A DNA stretch of 64,000 bases from RBG-16-66-20 sp038040245 (lineage in GTDB: Bacteria; Pseudomonadota; Gammaproteobacteria; Burkholderiales; SG8-39): the NCBI GenBank assembly GCA_038040245.1, contig JBBPIU010000001.1:1-64000 (forward strand), written 5' to 3'. Below, piece after piece: positions 1 through 7,234 of the stretch. A program made the translations under genes and the position numbers. How positions within the stretch are numbered: the first letter of the stretch is position 1; every line of letters starts with the position of its first letter. A model generated the notes under the pieces. That model had not been told where the DNA came from. It searched no databases and was given only the letters and a program-made list of their open reading frames with translations.

Positions 1-52
1 TGGTGGCGCTCGCGAGCGTTGCCGCGGCGAGCAGGGTGTACAGGCGTTTCAT
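1..52 (-). CDS. Secreted protein, N-terminus only (cut by window edge)
   Basis: Only the first 17 codons are present, reading MKRLYTLLAAATLASAT. This is the start of a signal peptide: two basic residues and then a hydrophobic Ala/Leu core. The start is secure because an AAGGAGGG ribosome site lies a few bases upstream. A sigma54-type promoter (89-104) sits just ahead of it and a sigma54 activator gene precedes it on the same strand. Such a layout often serves the periplasmic receptor of a TRAP or Bug/TctC uptake system, but that is only an inference; the mature protein is outside the window. Confidence 0.7.
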   Translation of the reverse strand, partial: MKRLYTLLAAATLASAT

Positions 53-88
53 GCTCCCTCCTTGGGTTAGAACAGCCAGAGTACTAAA

Positions 89-104
89 CGCAACAGCCAT
101 GCCA
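89..104 (-). promoter_or_regulatory. Sigma54 (-24/-12) promoter
   Basis: On the minus strand the bases read TGGCATGGCTGTTGCG. This matches the RpoN consensus, with GG and GC separated by exactly ten bases. The expected start of transcription, about 12 bases after the GC, leaves a short leader of roughly 26 bases that carries the strong ribosome site of the secreted-protein gene starting at 52. The neighbouring sigma54-dependent activator (228-1658) supports the call. Confidence 0.8.
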
Positions 105-209
105 TAAATTTAATCAATTGATTTCATGAATTTTTATTAATGTGAGCGGCCACTCTAAATAGGAAGTGCAAAAATCCCAGACATATATGTGACTGCTATT
201 TAGACATTA

Positions 210-226
210 TGTCCGAAATGCGGACA
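210..226. promoter_or_regulatory. Palindromic upstream activator site (candidate)
   Basis: TGTCCG-N5-CGGACA is a perfect 6+6 inverted repeat directly after the stop codon of the sigma54 activator gene and about 140 bases upstream of the expected transcription start of the downstream gene. Distance and symmetry fit an enhancer for a Fis-type HTH dimer. It has no T-run, so it is unlikely to be a terminator. Confidence 0.5.
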
Positions 227-227
227 G

Positions 228-1658
228 CTATTTCAGGCCGGCCAGCTTCTCGTACAGCGTAGCTCGGGAAATGCCGAGCATACGGGCGGCCGAGACTTTG
301 TTGCCGCCGGTCGCCACCAAAGCCGACTGGATCGAGCTGCGTTCCAGTTCCGCGATCAATTGCGGCAGCGGCCGCAGCTGCGTGGCCTTCCTGCGCTCGT
401 TCTGAACGGTCGGTCCGGGAAGCACTGGCGCAAAATCCTCGGCCACCAGGCGCGGATTGTCGGTGAGCATCGCCGCCTGCTCGAGGGCGTTTCTCAGTTC
501 GCGGATATTTCCCGGCCAGCGGTGCGCGGCGAGTACCGCCAGCGCCGAAGGACTGAGATCGCGCTGCGGCATCCCGGTGCGCGCCGCGATTGATTCCAGC
601 AGGCTCTCGGCAAGCGTCTCCAGGTCGCTTAGCCGGTCGCGCAGCGCTGGCAGGCGCACCGGCAGCACGCTCAGCCGGTAGTACAGGTCTTCACGGAAGC
701 GTCCGTCGGCGACCATCGCCTTCAAGTCCCGGCTGGTTGCCGCGATCACGCGCACGTCTACCTTGATTATCTTGTTCGAACCGAGCGGCTCGATTTCCTG
801 CTCCTGGAGCGCGCGCAGGAGTTTCGCCTGCAGCGCGATCGGCATGTCGCCCGCCTCGTCGAGGAACAGCGTGCCCTTGTCGGCCAGCTTGAACTTGCCG
901 TCGCGCCCCTTGCGGTCGGCGCCGGTGTAGGCGCCGGGCGCGACGCCGAAAAATTCGGCTTCCAGCAGCGTCTCGGGAACCGCGGCGAGGTTCACGCCGA
1001 TGAACGGCCGCTCGGCGCGCGCTGAAGCCGCGTGGATCGCATGCGCGAGCAGTTCCTTGCCGGTGCCGGTTTCGCCCAGCAGCAGCACCGTCGAATCGGT
1101 CTGCGCCGCGCGCCGCGCCTGGCGCTTCACCTCGAGCGCGGCGGGGCTGGAGCCGATGAAACTCGCGAACGTGTATTTGGTGCGGCGCTGCGCGGCCAGT
1201 TCCCTGCGCGCCTCGTCCAGGTCTTGCTGCAGCCGCGCGAACTTGGCGATCAGCGGCTGCAGCGTGGTCTCCGGGTGGTCAAAGAGGACCATGCCGATCG
1301 CGCCGATCACTGTGCCGGCCTCGTCGCGCAGCGGAATCCGCGATACCACGAAGGTGCCCGCCTTGTTGGTGAGCAGGTCGATCAGGATCGGTTTGCCGGT
1401 CTCGATCACGTGGTGCATCAGCGTGTTCGGCACCACTTCCGCGACCGGGCGGCCGACGAAATCCTCCGGCCCGGCGAAGCCCAGCGCGGGCAGGAAGCGC
1501 TTGTAGCTGTCGTTTATCCAGACCACGCGGCCGCTGCGATCCACCAGCATCATGCCCTGGCTCAGGCTGGAGAACAGGTCGAACATCGAGCGCGCGGCAA
1601 GTTTGTGGATGCTGGCCGCGTCCTGCGGCAACAGGGAGGACGGCAAGACCTTCTTCAT
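228..1658 (-). CDS. PAS-domain sigma54-dependent transcriptional activator
   Basis: A 476-residue enhancer-binding protein of the NtrC type that drives open-complex formation by RpoN polymerase. A PAS sensor covers roughly residues 25-130, followed by a linker helix, then an AAA+ domain with Walker A GETGTGKE (195-202), a GAYTGA loop (242-247; the commoner form is GAFTGA) and Walker B TLFLDE (about 263-268). A Fis-type HTH (AARMLGISRATLYEKL) closes the protein. There is no receiver domain, so the PAS domain probably senses a ligand or redox cue. Its start codon overlaps the stop of the upstream protease gene (ATGA, 1655-1658), so the two are co-translated. The likely target is the sigma54 promoter at 89-104. 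Confidence 0.9.
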   Translation of the reverse strand: MKKVLPSSLLPQDAASIHKLAARSMFDLFSSLSQGMMLVDRSGRVVWINDSYKRFLPALGFAGPEDFVGRPVAEVVPNTLMHHVIETGKPILIDLLTNKAGTFVVSRIPLRDEAGTVIGAIGMVLFDHPETTLQPLIAKFARLQQDLDEARRELAAQRRTKYTFASFIGSSPAALEVKRQARRAAQTDSTVLLLGETGTGKELLAHAIHAASARAERPFIGVNLAAVPETLLEAEFFGVAPGAYTGADRKGRDGKFKLADKGTLFLDEAGDMPIALQAKLLRALQEQEIEPLGSNKIIKVDVRVIAATSRDLKAMVADGRFREDLYYRLSVLPVRLPALRDRLSDLETLAESLLESIAARTGMPQRDLSPSALAVLAAHRWPGNIRELRNALEQAAMLTDNPRLVAEDFAPVLPGPTVQNERRKATQLRPLPQLIAELERSSIQSALVATGGNKVSAARMLGISRATLYEKLAGLK

Positions 1659-2830
1659 TCCGCCCGCGCCTGCGGCTTGGGCCGGCGGCCGATGGTGATC
1701 GCGAGCTCCATGTCCTGTCCCTTGCGCTTCAGTTTCATTTGCGCGCTGCTGCCGGGCGCGATGCCGGTAACCACGTTCAGCACGCTTTGCGGATCGACGA
1801 TCGGCTTGCCGTCGATCGAGACCAGCACGTCGCCGGGCTTGGCGCCCGCCTTGTCGGCCGGACCGCCGTTCAGCACGCCGTTGATGATCGCGCCTTCCAG
1901 CGTGCCGAGCTTGAACGATTCGGCGAGCGCCGGCGTGATCGGCTGCAGCTCCACGCCGATCCAGCCGCGCGTCACCGTCCCGTTCTTGATGATCTGCTCC
2001 AGCACCACCTTGGCCGTCGACACCGGCGTTGCAAAGCCGATGCCCATCGAGCCGCCGCTGCGCGAGAAGATCGCGGTATTGATGCCCACCAGGTTGCCGC
2101 GCGCGTCGATCAGCGCGCCGCCGGAGTTGCCCGGGTTGATCGCGGCGTCGGTCTGGATGAAGTTCTCGAAGGTGTTGATACCCAGCCCCGAGCGCCCGAG
2201 GGCCGAGACGATCCCCGCAGTCACGGTCTGGCCGACGCCGAAGGGATTGCCGATCGCCAGCACGCTGTCGCCGACGCGCAGGTTGTCCGACGAGCCGAAG
2301 GTGATCGTCGGCAGGTCCTTCGCCTCGACCCGCAGTACTGCGAGGTCGGTCTCGGGGTCGTTGCCGACGACCTTGGCGAGCAGCTTCTTGCCGTCGGGCA
2401 GCGCTACCTCGATCTCGTCAGCCGCCTCGACCACGTGGTGGTTGGTCAGGATGTAGCCGGCCGGACTAACGATCACCCCGGAGCCCAGGCTGGAAGCGCG
2501 CTGTGTGTCGTCGCCGAGTTGATCGCCGAAAAAGCGCCGGAAGACGGGATCGTTCGGCAGGGGATTGCGCGATACCCGCACCTCCTTTGAGGTGAAGATG
2601 TTCACTACCGAGGGCGCCGCCTTGCGCACCGCGTCGTGATGTGAATCGGCGCGCGGCCCGCCGGTCGCGGTGCTGGGCGCCGCCTCCTGCTGCGAGAGCA
2701 CGGTCCGCATGGCTTCCGGCACCAGCCCCGGCCTGGACGGCAGCCATTCGGGCTTCAGCGTGGAGACCACGAACAGGACCGCCAGGCAGAGCGTGGCGGT
2801 CTGCGAAAAGATGATCCAGAGGCGGCGCAT
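1655..2830 (-). CDS. Membrane-anchored HtrA/Deg-type serine protease
   Basis: This 391-residue S1C protease has one N-terminal membrane anchor (about residues 4-25), a trypsin-like domain and a single C-terminal PDZ domain (about 290-380). The catalytic triad is visible: His132 in TNHHVV, Asp162 in ETDLAVL and Ser236 in GNSGGAL. One PDZ plus an anchor resembles DegS, or the DegQ/AlgW-like proteases that lie next to petABC in betaproteobacteria. It should act in the periplasm on misfolded or regulatory proteins. It is divergent from petA. Whether its role is DegS-like signalling or DegQ-like quality control cannot be told from sequence. Confidence 0.9.
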   Translation of the reverse strand: MRRLWIIFSQTATLCLAVLFVVSTLKPEWLPSRPGLVPEAMRTVLSQQEAAPSTATGGPRADSHHDAVRKAAPSVVNIFTSKEVRVSRNPLPNDPVFRRFFGDQLGDDTQRASSLGSGVIVSPAGYILTNHHVVEAADEIEVALPDGKKLLAKVVGNDPETDLAVLRVEAKDLPTITFGSSDNLRVGDSVLAIGNPFGVGQTVTAGIVSALGRSGLGINTFENFIQTDAAINPGNSGGALIDARGNLVGINTAIFSRSGGSMGIGFATPVSTAKVVLEQIIKNGTVTRGWIGVELQPITPALAESFKLGTLEGAIINGVLNGGPADKAGAKPGDVLVSIDGKPIVDPQSVLNVVTGIAPGSSAQMKLKRKGQDMELAITIGRRPKPQARAE

Positions 2831-2840
2831 GGGACTTTGT

Positions 2841-2869
2841 AATTTACCATGTTTCGCCTTTTGTTTTAA
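2841..2869 (-). promoter_or_regulatory. Weak sigma70-type promoter of the protease gene (candidate)
   Basis: On the minus strand TTAAAA and TAAATT are separated by 17 bases, and a TG lies one base before the second box (extended -10). It ends 11 bases before the ATG at 2830, which would leave a very short leader. Both boxes match consensus only partly. Confidence 0.3.
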
Positions 2870-2888
2870 CCACTTAGGCGCGAAAACG

Positions 2889-2917
2889 TGGACATTCCGC
2901 GAGTCGCCCGCTAAAAT
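2889..2917 (+). promoter_or_regulatory. Sigma70 promoter of petABC
   Basis: TGGACA (5/6 to the -35 consensus), a 17-base spacer and TAAAAT (5/6 to the -10 consensus) lie 40 bases before the petA start. This is the only convincing promoter ahead of the bc1 operon. Confidence 0.65.
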
Positions 2918-2956
2918 CGTGGCTGTTCATCTTCCATTTCTCGTCCAGAGACTTAA

Positions 2957-3547
2957 ATGAGCGAAATAAAGATTGATCACACCCGGCGCAACCTGATTGT
3001 CGCCACCTCGGCGGTCGCGGGCGCGGCGGGCCTGGGTGCGGCAGTGCCCTTTGCCTGGAGCTGGTGGCCCTCGGAGCGCGCCAAGGCGGCCGGAGCGCCG
3101 GTCGAGGCCGATATCTCCACCCTCGCGCCGGGGGAGTTGCAGGTCGTTGAATGGCGCGGCAAGCCGGTGTGGATCATGCGCCGCACGAAGGAAATGCTCG
3201 AGGCGGTCCGCAAGTCGGACGACAAGGTCACCGACCCGAAATCCGAAGTCGCGGCGCAGCCGGAGTACGCGAAGAACGAGAACCGCTCGATCAAGCCCGA
3301 GTTCCTGGTGCTGGTCGGCATCTGCTCGCACTTGGGCTGCTCACCGCAGAGCAAGACCGCGGAGGCGAAAGGGGAAATGGGCGCGGACTGGGCGGGCGGG
3401 TTCCTGTGCCCGTGCCACGGCTCGAAGTTCGATCTTGCCGGCCGGGTCTACAAGGGAGCGCCGGCGCCGATCAATCTCGAGGTGCCGCCGCACGCCTACC
3501 TCTCGGACACCAGGCTGCTGATCGGCGAAGACAAGAAAGGGGCCTAA
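2957..3547 (+). CDS. petA: Ubiquinol-cytochrome c reductase iron-sulfur subunit (Rieske)
   Basis: A 196-residue Rieske protein of the cytochrome bc1 complex. It takes the first electron from ubiquinol at the periplasmic Qo site and passes it to cytochrome c1. The [2Fe-2S] ligands are Cys123 and His125 in CSHLGC and Cys151 and His154 in CPCHGS; Cys128 and Cys153 form the stabilising disulfide. The N-terminus has a twin-arginine motif (TRRNLI) followed by a hydrophobic anchor, as expected for a Tat-exported Rieske protein that stays membrane-bound. First gene of petABC; petB follows after 3 bases. Confidence 0.97.
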   Translation: MSEIKIDHTRRNLIVATSAVAGAAGLGAAVPFAWSWWPSERAKAAGAPVEADISTLAPGELQVVEWRGKPVWIMRRTKEMLEAVRKSDDKVTDPKSEVAAQPEYAKNENRSIKPEFLVLVGICSHLGCSPQSKTAEAKGEMGADWAGGFLCPCHGSKFDLAGRVYKGAPAPINLEVPPHAYLSDTRLLIGEDKKGA

Positions 3548-3550
3548 GAC

Positions 3551-4825
3551 ATGGCCAGCCGTCTGATGGCGCTGTGGGACTGGTTCGACTCGAGGATGCC
3601 CTCGGTCGCGGAGGAATTCCGCAAGCACATGGCCGAGTACTACGCGCCCAAGAACTTCAACTTCTGGTACTTCTTCGGTGCGTTGTCGATCCTGGTGCTC
3701 GCGATCCAGATCGTCTCGGGCATCTTCCTGACGATGAACTACAAGCCCGACGCAAATCTCGCCTTCGGCTCGGTCGAGTACATCATGCGCGACGTTCCCG
3801 GCGGCTGGGCGATCCGCTACATCCATTCGACCGGCGGCTCGGCGTTTTTCATCGTGGTGTACCTGCACATGTTCCGCGGCCTGCTCTACGGCTCGTACAA
3901 GCAGCCGCGGGAACTCGTCTGGATCTTCGGCGTGCTGATCTACCTCACGCTGATGGCCGAGGCCTTTATGGGGTACCTGCTGCCCTGGGGCCAGATGTCC
4001 TACTGGGGCGCGCAGGTGATCGTGAACCTGTTCGGCACCGTGCCCTTCATCGGGCCCGATCTCGCGCTCTGGATCCGCGGCGACTACGTGGTGGGCGACG
4101 CGACGCTGAACCGCTTTTTCGCGCTGCACGTGATCGCGATCCCGCTGGTGCTGCTGGGCCTGGTGGCGGCGCACATCCTGGCGCTGCACGACGTCGGCTC
4201 CAACAACCCGGACGGCGTCGAGATCAAGAAGATAAAGGGCCCCGACGGCCATCCGCTCGACGGCATTCCGTTCCACCCGTACTACACGGTCAAGGACATC
4301 GCCGGCGCGGTCGTGTTCATGATGGTGTTCTGCGCGGTCATGTTCTTCGTGCCGGAGATGGGCGGCTACTTCCTCGAGTACAACAACTTCATCCCCGCCG
4401 ATCCGCTCAAGACCCCGTCGCACATCGCGCCGGTCTGGTACTTCACGCCGTACTACTCGATCCTGCGCGCGGTGCCGCCGCTGTTCAACTCGGGGTTTCC
4501 GGGCGTGATGGCGATGGGCATCGCGACGCTGATCCTGTTTTTCCTGCCCTGGCTCGACCGCAGCCCGGTGAAGTCGATCCGCTACCGCGGCATCCTCTAC
4601 AAAAGCGCGCTTGCGATTTTCGTCGTCGCCTTCCTGGTGCTGGGTTATCTCGGCACCGAGCCGATCACGGTGTGGGGCCAGTTCGGCCCCTGGCTGGGCA
4701 ACGCCGACGTGGCGACCGTGGCGGCGCGCGTCTTCACGGCGATCTACTTCGCGTTCTTCCTCCTGATGCCCTGGTATACGGCGATCGACAAATGCAAGCC
4801 CGAACCGGAGCGGGTGACGATGTGA
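3551..4825 (+). CDS. petB: Ubiquinol-cytochrome c reductase cytochrome b subunit
   Basis: The 424-residue membrane core of the bc1 complex carries hemes bL and bH and both quinol sites. Paired heme-ligand histidines lie in the second and fourth helices (for example in RYIHSTG, VYLHMFRG and FFALHVIAIP). The family Qo motif, usually PEWY, is not present as such: the matching region reads IAPVWYFTPYYSILR. The length agrees with the long bacterial form that has eight membrane helices. It lies between petA and petC, with 8 bases to petC, so the three subunits are made from one message. Confidence 0.97.
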   Translation: MASRLMALWDWFDSRMPSVAEEFRKHMAEYYAPKNFNFWYFFGALSILVLAIQIVSGIFLTMNYKPDANLAFGSVEYIMRDVPGGWAIRYIHSTGGSAFFIVVYLHMFRGLLYGSYKQPRELVWIFGVLIYLTLMAEAFMGYLLPWGQMSYWGAQVIVNLFGTVPFIGPDLALWIRGDYVVGDATLNRFFALHVIAIPLVLLGLVAAHILALHDVGSNNPDGVEIKKIKGPDGHPLDGIPFHPYYTVKDIAGAVVFMMVFCAVMFFVPEMGGYFLEYNNFIPADPLKTPSHIAPVWYFTPYYSILRAVPPLFNSGFPGVMAMGIATLILFFLPWLDRSPVKSIRYRGILYKSALAIFVVAFLVLGYLGTEPITVWGQFGPWLGNADVATVAARVFTAIYFAFFLLMPWYTAIDKCKPEPERVTM

Positions 4826-4833
4826 GGCGCGCC

Positions 4834-5556
4834 ATGAAAAAATTTCTGCTCGCGCTATTTTTCGTGCCGGCCGTCGCGGCGGCTGCCGAGGCCGGCTACC
4901 GGCTCGATCGCGCGCCGATCGATTCGAAGGACCTGCCCAGCCTGCAGGCGGGCGCGCGCACCTTCGTCAATTACTGCCTCAACTGCCACAGCGCGCAGTA
5001 CATGCGCTACAACCGGCTCACCGACCTCGGCCTCACCGAAGCCCAGATTCGCGACAACCTGATCTTCACCGACGCCAAGGTCGGCGACACGATGAAGGTC
5101 GCGCTCACGGTGAAGGATGGCAAGGCCATGTTCGGCGCCGCGCCGCCGGACCTCACGGTGATCGGCCGCTCGCGCAGCGCCGACTGGCTCTACACCTACC
5201 TGCGCACCTTTTACCGGGATCCCAAGTCACCGACCGGCTGGAACAATGCCGCGTTTCCGCAGGTGGCGATGCCGCATGCGCTCTGGTCGCTGCAGGGCGA
5301 GCGCGGGCTGGAGGTGGTCTCGCATGCCGAGAAGCACGTGCCGCCGGAGTACAGGTGGAGCCAGATTTCGCCCGGCACGCAGAACACGGTGCAGTACGAC
5401 ACCACGGTGCGCGACCTGGTGAACTTTCTCGTCTACATGGGCGAGCCCGCCGCCAATGAGCGCAAGCGGATCGGCATCTTGGTGCTGTTCGCGCTCGGCA
5501 TCCTGTTCATCTTCGCCTACGCGCTGAAGAAGGAATACTGGAAAGACGTGAAGTAG
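4834..5556 (+). CDS. petC: Cytochrome c1
   Basis: A 240-residue periplasmic c-type cytochrome that accepts electrons from the Rieske cluster and hands them to a soluble cytochrome c. The N-terminal signal peptide ends near residue 19. The heme site is CLNCH (Cys48, Cys51, His52), and Met146 in QVAMPHALW is the likely sixth ligand. A C-terminal helix (about 214-231) anchors it in the inner membrane. The start is the ATG at 4834, whose product begins MKKFLLALFF. An intrinsic terminator follows 22 bases after the stop and closes the operon. Confidence 0.96.
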   Translation: MKKFLLALFFVPAVAAAAEAGYRLDRAPIDSKDLPSLQAGARTFVNYCLNCHSAQYMRYNRLTDLGLTEAQIRDNLIFTDAKVGDTMKVALTVKDGKAMFGAAPPDLTVIGRSRSADWLYTYLRTFYRDPKSPTGWNNAAFPQVAMPHALWSLQGERGLEVVSHAEKHVPPEYRWSQISPGTQNTVQYDTTVRDLVNFLVYMGEPAANERKRIGILVLFALGILFIFAYALKKEYWKDVK

Positions 5557-5578
5557 TCGCTATCCCTAGGTAACGAAA

Positions 5579-5603
5579 GCCGGGCGCCGCCCGGCCTTTT
5601 TTT
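5579..5603 (+). terminator. Rho-independent terminator of petABC
   Basis: A perfect 7-bp GC stem (GCCGGGC / GCCCGGC) with a 3-base loop is followed by C and seven T residues. It separates petC from sspA. Confidence 0.9.
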
Positions 5604-5625
5604 CTCTGTCTGGAAAGCCCGCAAT

Positions 5626-6225
5626 ATGATGCAACTGTACTCCGGCACCACCTGCCCCTTCAGCCACCGCTGCCGCTTCGTGCTCTACGAGAAGGGCATG
5701 GACTTCCAGGTCATCGACGTGGACATGTACAACAAGCCCGAAGACATCGCGGTGATGAATCCGTACAACCGCCTGCCGGTGCTGGTCGAGCGGGATCTGG
5801 TCCTGTACGAGTCGAACATCATCAACGAGTACATCGACGAGCGCTTTCCGCATCCGCAGCTGATGCCGGCCGATCCGGTGATGCGCGCGCGCGCGCGCCT
5901 CGCGCTGTTCAACATGGAAGTCGAGCTGTTCTCGCAGATCGAGACGCTCGAGTCCGGCAAGGAAAAGCAGGTCGAGCGCGCCAAGGCGCAGGTCCACGAC
6001 CAGTTGGTGCAGCTCGCCCCGATCTTCACCAAGACCAAGCACATGCTGGGCGACGACTTCACCATGCTCGATGTCGCCCTCGCGCCGCTGTTGTGGCGCC
6101 TGGACCGCTACGGCATCAAGCTCGGCAAGCCGGCCGCGCCGCTGATGAAGTACGCCGAGCGCGTCTTCTCGCGCCCGGCGTTCATCGAGGCGCTCACGCC
6201 CTCCGAGAAAGTGATGCGCAAGTAG
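5626..6225 (+). CDS. sspA: Stringent starvation protein A
   Basis: A 199-residue glutathione-S-transferase-fold protein. An N-terminal thioredoxin-like domain (LYSGTTCPFSHRCRFVLYEK) is followed by an all-helical C-terminal domain. In the family it binds RNA polymerase under starvation and acid stress and is not a true GST. The order sspA-sspB directly after petABC is conserved in beta- and gammaproteobacteria and confirms the call. Two ATGs in tandem (5626 and 5629) could both start translation. Only 22 bases separate the petABC terminator from the start, so its promoter must overlap the terminator or lie within petC. Confidence 0.94.
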   Translation: MMQLYSGTTCPFSHRCRFVLYEKGMDFQVIDVDMYNKPEDIAVMNPYNRLPVLVERDLVLYESNIINEYIDERFPHPQLMPADPVMRARARLALFNMEVELFSQIETLESGKEKQVERAKAQVHDQLVQLAPIFTKTKHMLGDDFTMLDVALAPLLWRLDRYGIKLGKPAAPLMKYAERVFSRPAFIEALTPSEKVMRK

Positions 6226-6232
6226 TACGGCC

Positions 6233-6718
6233 ATGGCCAACGCCGAAATATCCACCAAGCCCTACCTGTTGCGCGCGCTCTATGAGTGGTGCGTGGACAA
6301 CGGCTACACTGCGCATCTCGCGGTGAAGGTGGATTCGCGCTCGCAGGTGCCCTCGGAATACGTGCGCAACGGCGAGATCACGCTGAATGTCTCGCCCAGC
6401 GCGGTGCACAAGCTGCAGATGGGCAATGAACTGATCGAATTCTCCGCCCGCTTCGCCGGCGTTGCGCGCCAGATCTCGGTGCCGATCGCCGGCGTCTACG
6501 CGCTCTACGCGCGCGAGACCGGCCACGGCATGACCTTCGATGTGGACGCGGTCAAGCCGCCGGTCCAGTCCGAAGCCGAGAAGGAACCCGCGAACGGGAG
6601 CTCGTCCAACGAATCCGGCCCCACCGCATTGCCCGCTCCGCGGGGCGCGGCTGGCGCGGCGCCCACAGAACCCACCAAGCCCACCGGCGGCAAGCCCCAG
6701 CTTCGGCGCATCAAGTAG
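6233..6718 (+). CDS. sspB: ClpXP specificity-enhancing factor SspB
   Basis: A 161-residue adaptor that hands ssrA-tagged proteins from stalled ribosomes to the ClpXP protease. The folded substrate-binding domain covers about residues 1-110 (beginning with KPYLLRALYEWCVDNG). A flexible low-complexity linker rich in Ser, Pro, Ala and Gly follows, and the protein ends in GGKPQLRRIK, the ClpX-docking tail of the family. It begins 7 bases after sspA and is co-transcribed with it. Confidence 0.95.
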   Translation: MANAEISTKPYLLRALYEWCVDNGYTAHLAVKVDSRSQVPSEYVRNGEITLNVSPSAVHKLQMGNELIEFSARFAGVARQISVPIAGVYALYARETGHGMTFDVDAVKPPVQSEAEKEPANGSSSNESGPTALPAPRGAAGAAPTEPTKPTGGKPQLRRIK

Positions 6719-6734
6719 TAAACTTTTCCGCAGG

Positions 6735-6810
6735 GCCGGCTTAGCTCAGTTGGTAGAGCAACGGTTTTGTAAACCGAAGGTCGGCGGTTCGATCCCGTCA
6801 GCCGGCACCA
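6735..6810 (+). tRNA. tRNA-Thr (anticodon UGU)
   Basis: A 76-base cloverleaf with acceptor stem GCCGGCT/AGCCGGC, D-loop AGCTCAGTTGGTAGAGC, anticodon TGT in the loop TTTGTAA, T-loop TTCGATC and an encoded CCA. The sequence closely resembles other proteobacterial tRNA-Thr(UGU) genes. It lies 16 bases after sspB. A toxin-antitoxin operon begins right behind it; no integrase or attachment-site duplication of the tRNA end was seen in the window. Confidence 0.97.
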
Positions 6811-6825
6811 GCCTTTCGTCTGCGG

Positions 6826-6854
6826 TTGACCTAGTAATGCATGTGCATTACCAT
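6826..6854 (+). promoter_or_regulatory. Promoter with embedded palindromic operator of the prlF-yhaV operon
   Basis: TTGACC (-35), 17 bases and TACCAT (-10) form a promoter. Its spacer and -10 box hold an inverted repeat, GTAATGCA-TG-TGCATTAC (6834-6851), with perfect 8-base arms. The placement lets the bound antitoxin block polymerase directly, the usual autoregulation of type II toxin-antitoxin pairs. Transcription would start near 6861, which rules out the ATG at 6841 as translation start. Confidence 0.75.
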
Positions 6855-6885
6855 GGCGCCTTCGCTTCATTCTTCGGTCCCTGTC

Positions 6886-7215
6886 ATGCGCGCCACGCTC
6901 GAGCTCGAATCCACCCTGACCGACCGCTACCAGACCACCGTGCCGGGCTCGGTGCGGCGCGCTCTGCGCCTCGGCAAGCGCGACAAGATCCGCTACCTCG
7001 TGCAAGGCGACGGCACGGTGGTGCTGACCCGGGGCAGCGCAGCGGGCGAGGACGATCCGGTGCTCGCCGGCTTTCTTCAGTTTCTCGCCAACGACCTGGC
7101 TTCGCGCCCGGGCCGGGTCCGGGCGCTGGACCGGAAACTCGCGACGCGCATCCGGTCGCTGGTAAGGGGCGTCAAGGTCAAGCTCGACGAGCCGCTCGAT
7201 CCCGGGGGCGAGTGA
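6886..7215 (+). CDS. prlF: PrlF-family antitoxin
   Basis: A 109-residue protein with an N-terminal SpoVT/AbrB-type swapped-hairpin DNA-binding region (LTDRYQTTVPGSVRRALRLG) and a C-terminal part that should wrap the toxin. E. coli PrlF has 111 residues, matching this start; the in-frame ATG at 6841 lies upstream of the predicted transcript. Its job is to neutralise YhaV and repress its own operon through the palindrome at 6834-6851. The toxin gene follows 19 bases downstream. Confidence 0.85.
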   Translation: MRATLELESTLTDRYQTTVPGSVRRALRLGKRDKIRYLVQGDGTVVLTRGSAAGEDDPVLAGFLQFLANDLASRPGRVRALDRKLATRIRSLVRGVKVKLDEPLDPGGE

Positions 7216-7234
7216 CGGGGCGCCGCGCGCCCCG

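Noticed and set aside
210..226. The TGTCCG palindrome as a copy of the AATGTCCGC repeat family
   Set aside because: It shares only the TGTCCG letters; length, loop and the GCGGTCATT half are absent, and its position fits an activator site.
1032..2456. Long plus-strand open frame (474 codons) opposite the sigma54 activator and protease
   Set aside because: Arg/Ala/His-rich translation without any family feature, fully opposite two well-supported genes.
3151..5556. An 801-codon open frame running through petA, petB and into petC
   Set aside because: Only its last 240 codons (from 4834) are real (cytochrome c1). The rest is a GC-driven shadow in the wrong frame of petA and petB.
6735..6810. 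tRNA-Thr as an integration site of a genomic island
   Set aside because: No integrase and no duplicated tRNA 3' end were found in the window.
6841..6885. An earlier ATG for the PrlF antitoxin at 6841
   Set aside because: It lies within the operator and upstream of the predicted transcription start; the start at 6886 also matches the family length.
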